Assembly (NCBI RefSeq): GCF_027533645.1
Contig: NZ_JAQAGY010000028.1
Location: 1-64,000 of the forward strand
Length of the DNA stretch: 64,000 bases
Origin: Paenibacillus caseinilyticus
GTDB lineage: Bacteria; Bacillota; Bacilli; Paenibacillales; NBRC-103111
Direction: 5' to 3'
Shown: positions 60,698 to 64,000 of the stretch, piece by piece
Layout of the letters: each line of letters opens with the position of its first letter
How positions within the stretch are numbered: position 1 is the stretch's first letter
The notes under the pieces: model-generated
Database searches by the model: none
What the model was told of the DNA's origin: nothing
What the model saw: only the letters and a program-made list of their open reading frames with translations
Translations under genes and position numbers: made by a program

Positions 60698-61179
60698 TGA
60701 TTGCCTCCTACCTCTTTGAGGTACTGCTCAACCAATTGTTCCTGGGACTTTTCGTCAATCTGCTTTTCGATGATCTTCGAAGCGATCAGCACGGACATTG
60801 CGCTAACCTGACTTCTCAGGGCAGCTACCGCTTTGTTCTTCTCGTTCTCGATATCGCGGATTGCTTCTTCTTTCAGGCGCACGGATTCCGCTTTCGCCTG
60901 AGCGATGATGTCATCCGCTTGCTTCGAGGAGGTCTGTCTCGCCTGCTCGATGATATCGTGAGCTTCCTTGCGCGTTTGCTGGAGAGCCTGCTTCTGCTCT
61001 TCTACCAACTGTTCAACCTGCTTACGGTTGTTGTCAGCCGCTTGGACTTGATCCAATACGTGCTGTCTGCGTTTCTCCAAGATGCCGAAGAGCGGACCGA
61101 ACGCATATTTCTGCAGCAGGAGGTAGAGTACCAAGAAGGCTACGATTTGTATAATAAACGACGACCAATTAATAGCCAA
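60694..61179 (-). CDS. atpF: ATP synthase b subunit
   Basis: The b subunit forms the outer stalk. The 161 residues have an N-terminal membrane helix (about 4-25; FIIQIVAFLVLYLLLQKY) followed by a long charged coiled coil to the end (QAADNNRKQVEQLVEEQK and onward). Overlaps atpH by four bases. Confidence 0.97.
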   Translation of the reverse strand: MAINWSSFIIQIVAFLVLYLLLQKYAFGPLFGILEKRRQHVLDQVQAADNNRKQVEQLVEEQKQALQQTRKEAHDIIEQARQTSSKQADDIIAQAKAESVRLKEEAIRDIENEKNKAVAALRSQVSAMSVLIASKIIEKQIDEKSQEQLVEQYLKEVGGNQ

Positions 61180-61253
61180 GTAACGTCACTCCCTTCAGAT
61201 AGCATGGGCAAAACGAAGGCGCGGAGGCTGAGCCATCCCCGCCCTATGAATTC

Positions 61254-61478
61254 TTAGGCACGACCCATGAACAAGAATGCAAGAACCAGGGATACAACTG
61301 GCAGGGCCTCTACGAAACCGATACCGAGGAACATCGTTGTTTGCAGTGTACCGCGAAGTTCTGGCTGACGGGAAATCCCTTCAATTGCACGACCAACGAT
61401 CAAACCGTTACCGATACCTGCACCCAGTGCTCCCAAACCGAATACTACGCCTGCTGCTACCAATGCTAAAGCTCCCAT
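61254..61478 (-). CDS. atpE: ATP synthase c subunit
   Basis: The c subunit forms the rotating ring. The 74 residues have two helices with the proton-binding Glu57 in LGIGFVEALPVV. The glycine-rich motif GLGALGAGIGNGLIVGRA is in helix 1 and RQPE is in the loop. The residue after Glu57 is Ala, and the Na+-binding pattern of sodium-type rings is missing, so it should use protons. Confidence 0.98.
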   Translation of the reverse strand: MGALALVAAGVVFGLGALGAGIGNGLIVGRAIEGISRQPELRGTLQTTMFLGIGFVEALPVVSLVLAFLFMGRA

Positions 61479-61559
61479 TGTGAAAAATCCTCCCTCAAAT
61501 TGGAAAAGTTATATTCTAGTAAAACGAGTATTTCTAACGTTTATTCTAACGGCTGTACT

Positions 61560-62351
61560 TTAGTGGTGATCTTCTTCGTGAACCAAAGTCTGCGAGATGT
61601 AAACCATTGTCAGCATCGTGAAGATAAAGGCTTGAATGGATCCTACGAACACGCTAAAGCCCTGCCATACGAAGAGCGGGATAATCCCGAAGTATCCTGC
61701 CGATACGATAACACTGATCATGACTTCGCCCGCATAAATATTACCGTATAGACGAAGAGCAAGTGTCAGCGGTTTCGCGACGGTCTCGACAAGGTTAATT
61801 GGCAAGAGAATCGGATACGGTTCGATATAGTGTTTCCAGTAGTGCTTGCTGTTGCGTGTAATGCCGAGATAGTGGCTGAGGCCAATGACCATCAAGGCAA
61901 GAGCGGCTGTGATCGACACATCTGCCGTCGGCGATTTCCACCAGCTCACGCCAACTTCATGCGCGCCCTTCTTTGCAGCCTCTTGGAAGGCTTCTTGACT
62001 TATGAACGGCTGGCCGGCGATCGTAGCCGATGCGGCATCATGATGTTCCGTAATGATATTGAACGGAAGTCCCAGCATGTTGCCAACGAAGATAAACATA
62101 ATAAGCGTTAAGCCCAGAGCCAAGAATGGCTTCCCATGCTTGGAGCCCAAAGTGCTTCCGAGGATGCCTTCTACGAACTCAATCACCCATTCCATGAAGT
62201 TCTGCATCTTGGAAAGTTTGGTGACGGAGGCGTTCTTCGCGCCGGAAACCGCAATCACAAATACAACCAGGCTCGTTACGATAATCATAAGCAGCGCCGA
62301 CAAATCGAGATGGAAACCGAAGATTTCAATAACTGGTGCTAAATGTTCCAT
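61560..62351 (-). CDS. atpB: ATP synthase a subunit
   Basis: The a subunit contains the two proton half-channels. The 263 residues have five or six helices and the essential arginine in KPLTLALRLYGNIYAGEV (about 192-209). The longest frame starts at a TTG 24 bases earlier; the ATG at 62351 begins MEHLAPVIEIFGFHLDL and has AAAAAGG close upstream, so it was chosen. Confidence 0.96.
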   Translation of the reverse strand: MEHLAPVIEIFGFHLDLSALLMIIVTSLVVFVIAVSGAKNASVTKLSKMQNFMEWVIEFVEGILGSTLGSKHGKPFLALGLTLIMFIFVGNMLGLPFNIITEHHDAASATIAGQPFISQEAFQEAAKKGAHEVGVSWWKSPTADVSITAALALMVIGLSHYLGITRNSKHYWKHYIEPYPILLPINLVETVAKPLTLALRLYGNIYAGEVMISVIVSAGYFGIIPLFVWQGFSVFVGSIQAFIFTMLTMVYISQTLVHEEDHH

Positions 62352-62381
62352 GTTTTCCTTTTTCACCCCTTTCAAAGAGAG

Positions 62382-62771
62382 CTATTTGTTGGCTTTCCTG
62401 ATAGAAATAATACCCAATACAAGTGTTACCAATTGAGTGAAAAAGTATCCTGCAACGGTCGTGGGAAGCGAGACATGTTCCGGATACCGAATGGCCACGA
62501 TGCCTGCCAGCGTAGCGATAGCCGCCCTTGTCATGAATCCCATATTCGCCTTCCGTGCCGGCGGCTGCTCGTCTCCGTCCGAACCCGTTACTTTACGGAT
62601 TTTCCATGCCAGGTATCTCGCATTGATCATGCTTACTGCGGATCCCAGCATCACTCCGGCAACGTAGGGTCTATACCCCTCCAGCAGAGCCCAGCCAACC
62701 AAACAAAAGGACAAAAAAAAGAGAAAGATGTTTTGAACCGTTTTCAGATGGGCCGAAAATTCATCCATCAT
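62382..62771 (-). CDS. atpI: ATP synthase subunit I
   Basis: AtpI helps assemble the c-ring. The 129 residues have four predicted membrane helices (about 12-32, 36-52, 77-95, 103-122) with a charged loop in the middle. The sequence is only weakly conserved in this family, and the call depends on the helix layout plus position between atpZ and atpB. It overlaps the end of atpZ by 4 bases. Confidence 0.88.
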   Translation of the reverse strand: MMDEFSAHLKTVQNIFLFFLSFCLVGWALLEGYRPYVAGVMLGSAVSMINARYLAWKIRKVTGSDGDEQPPARKANMGFMTRAAIATLAGIVAIRYPEHVSLPTTVAGYFFTQLVTLVLGIISIRKANK

Positions 62772-62995
62772 AGCCCTCCGGTCAACTTAATAAGTAGATA
62801 GATGGATGCAACCGCAGCTGCGAAGCCCAGCAATAGTCCGCCGAGTACCCACATCTGCTCTCCTCCCACGAATCCGCTGAACCACTCCCCTATCCAATAC
62901 CCGGCACCTACGCATACCGCAAGATCAATCCCGATAGCGCTCGTCAAAGCGACCGCACGCCATGGATTATCCCTATTCGGATCTGGTTGTTTCAT
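62768..62995 (-). CDS. atpZ: AtpZ/AtpI family protein
   Basis: A 75-residue membrane protein with two helices (about 13-37 and 47-70), opening MKQPDPNRDNPWRAVALTSA. AtpZ is found at the start of atp operons and with AtpI is linked to Mg2+ or Ca2+ entry in some Bacilli. The longest frame opens 30 residues earlier at a GTG (63085), but that lies upstream of the transcription start; the ATG at 62995 has AGGAGG eight bases before it. Confidence 0.88.
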   Translation of the reverse strand: MKQPDPNRDNPWRAVALTSAIGIDLAVCVGAGYWIGEWFSGFVGGEQMWVLGGLLLGFAAAVASIYLLIKLTGGL

Positions 62996-63021
62996 TAGCT
63001 TCCTCCTGAGAATCCTCATAT

Positions 63022-63051
63022 ATTGTATCGAAGTAAAGTAAGATTTGTCAA
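63022..63051 (-). promoter_or_regulatory. Sigma-A promoter of the atp operon
   Basis: TTGACA (plus 63046-63051), 18 bases, TACAAT (63022-63027, 5 of 6). Transcription would begin near 63015, about 20 bases before the atpZ start. Confidence 0.78.
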
Positions 63052-63084
63052 TTAAGTTTCTATAGTGTTTCGCCGGGCCATGCA

Positions 63085-63118
63085 CCTCAAAAACCCCGTA
63101 ATATCAAGGGTTTTGAGG
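63085..63118 (-). repeat. Hairpin after the 2-epimerase gene
   Basis: A stem of about 11 bp with one bulge (63085-63097 with 63108-63118) and a 10-base loop. It lies 50 bases after the stop of the epimerase gene. The T-rich arm is within the stem and no clear T-run follows on minus, so termination may be weak. The plus strand has a short T-run. Confidence 0.5.
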
Positions 63119-63169
63119 TTTTCAAACCAAACAGTTGAACTGTACACTGTGACGTTTGTCATGATATTG

Positions 63170-64000
63170 TCACGGTTTGAACGAGTCCGGTCTTTTGCTT
63201 GTATGGCCAAAGTGGTAGAGTATCGCTTCGGCAATCCGTTCAGAGGCTTTGCCATCCCCATAAGGGTTCGCGGAACGGCTCATCCGCTCGTACAATACCT
63301 GGTCGCTGAGCAGGGCGCTGGCACGGCTGAATACCTTCTCTTCATCGGTTCCAACAAGCTCGAGCGTACCGGCTTCAATCCCCTCCGGCCGTTCGGTCGT
63401 CTCTCTCAGCACGAGGACGGGTACACCGAAGGAAGGCGCCTCTTCCTGCAGGCCGCCGGAGTCCGTCAGTATCAGGTGGGCATGACGGTAGAAGTTATGG
63501 AACTCAAAGACATCCAAGGGTTCGATCAGCTTGATCCGCTCGTGTCCGCTGAGCATCTCATAGGCCGGCTCTTTGACAGCCGGGCTCGGATGAACCGCAT
63601 ACACAATCGCGATATCGTCGAAGGCGTCGGCTAGACGGCGGACGGCACGGAAGATTTGACGGTGCGGCTCGCCCTGCGACTCCCGGCGGTGAGCCGTCAT
63701 CATGACCAGGCGCTTGCCCTTAGCCCAGTCGAGCACTTCATGCTGGAATTCATCCTGCACGGTATATTGGAACACGTCGGTTACGGTATTCCCGGTAACG
63801 AATATACGGTCTTCCGCTTTGTTCTCCTTGCGAAGATTTCCTGCTGACCAATCCGTAGGTGCAAAGTGAAGATCGGCGAGCACCCCTGTGAGCTGCCGGT
63901 TCATCTCTTCCGGATACGGAGAGAGTTTGTTCCACGTGCGAAGGCCCGCTTCGACATGACCTACCTGAATCTGCTGCAGGAACGCCGCATAGCTTGCCAG
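63170..64000 (-). CDS. wecB: UDP-N-acetylglucosamine 2-epimerase (partial, 5' end outside window)
   Basis: Interconverts UDP-GlcNAc and UDP-ManNAc, giving the ManNAc used in wall polymers. The gene runs off the right end of the window; 276 residues are visible. Motifs: GHVEAGLRTWNKLSPYPEE (active-site region), LHFAPTDWSAGNLRKEN, GNTVTDVF, MMTAHRRES and LILTDSGGLQEEAPSFGVP, then VLRETTERPEGIEAGTLELVG. It is in the atpZ direction, 120 bases upstream of the atp promoter, and a hairpin follows it. It fits with tagO and csaB in wall-polymer synthesis. No defects in the visible part. Confidence 0.93.
   Translation of the reverse strand: MASYAAFLQQIQVGHVEAGLRTWNKLSPYPEEMNRQLTGVLADLHFAPTDWSAGNLRKENKAEDRIFVTGNTVTDVFQYTVQDEFQHEVLDWAKGKRLVMMTAHRRESQGEPHRQIFRAVRRLADAFDDIAIVYAVHPSPAVKEPAYEMLSGHERIKLIEPLDVFEFHNFYRHAHLILTDSGGLQEEAPSFGVPVLVLRETTERPEGIEAGTLELVGTDEEKVFSRASALLSDQVLYERMSRSANPYGDGKASERIAEAILYHFGHTSKRPDSFKP

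Overview
The window looks like a piece of a Paenibacillus-type chromosome (endospore-forming Bacillota, moderately GC-rich). The evidence is sporulation genes (spoIIID, spoIIQ, spoIID, an alpha/beta SASP), the Bacillus-type order of the degS-degU-comF-flgM-flgK-flgL-fliW-csrA-hag region, SLH-domain S-layer proteins with csaB, and Bacillus-like promoters. Nearly every gene is on the minus strand. The clear exceptions are a small AT-rich secreted-protein gene (16388-16825) and an ohrR regulator (43976-44446). No tRNA, rRNA, CRISPR array, insertion sequence or prophage was seen.

Region 1 (1-11.75 kb, read right to left): degS, degU, a small membrane protein, comFA, comFC, yvyF, flgM, flgN, flgK, flgL, a DUF6470 gene (yviE-like), fliW, csrA and flagellin. 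The DNA shows a sigma-D promoter before flgM, a sigma-D -10 box before hag, and a CsrA-type hairpin in the hag leader, so the CsrA-FliW-flagellin feedback loop appears to be present. Region 2 (11.9-17.9 kb): a stalk-domain phosphodiester glycosidase, metK, the AT-rich plus-strand gene, a SASP and an unknown secreted protein. Region 3 (17.9-33.2 kb): two large SLH surface proteins, a TagO/WecA glycosyl-1-phosphate transferase, csaB (pyruvylates the wall polymer that SLH domains bind), a DUF5693 membrane protein, a phosphosugar mutase, fabZ and a CDP-alcohol phosphatidyltransferase. With the partial UDP-GlcNAc 2-epimerase at the right end (63.2-64 kb) and an SLH-anchored subtilase (41.2-43.7 kb), these form a cell-surface assembly set.

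Region 4 (33.3-41.1 kb): an EpuA-like membrane peptide, flhP, flhO, mbl, spoIIID, spoIIQ, spoIID, murA and a DUF1146 gene, in an order like that of B. subtilis, with recognisable sigma-E and sigma-F promoters. Region 5 (44.6-63 kb) is energy metabolism: an 11-gene complex I operon nuoABCDHIJKLMN without the NADH-oxidising genes nuoEFG, and the complete F1Fo ATP synthase operon atpZ-I-B-E-F-H-A-G-D-C. Both start at good sigma-A promoters and are separated by the atp terminator and a possible CcpA site.

No wholly new multi-gene system was found. The most interesting points are a sigma-D promoter in front of an SLH surface-protein gene, a NuoC with a 230-residue low-complexity extension, an intrinsic terminator in the metK leader without an S-box, a glycosyltransferase-like fragment whose start codon lies in a hairpin, and the AT-rich plus-strand secreted protein. 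Many gene starts were moved downstream of the longest reading frame, mainly on ribosome-binding-site spacing and family N-termini, with promoter position as further support for nuoA and atpZ.
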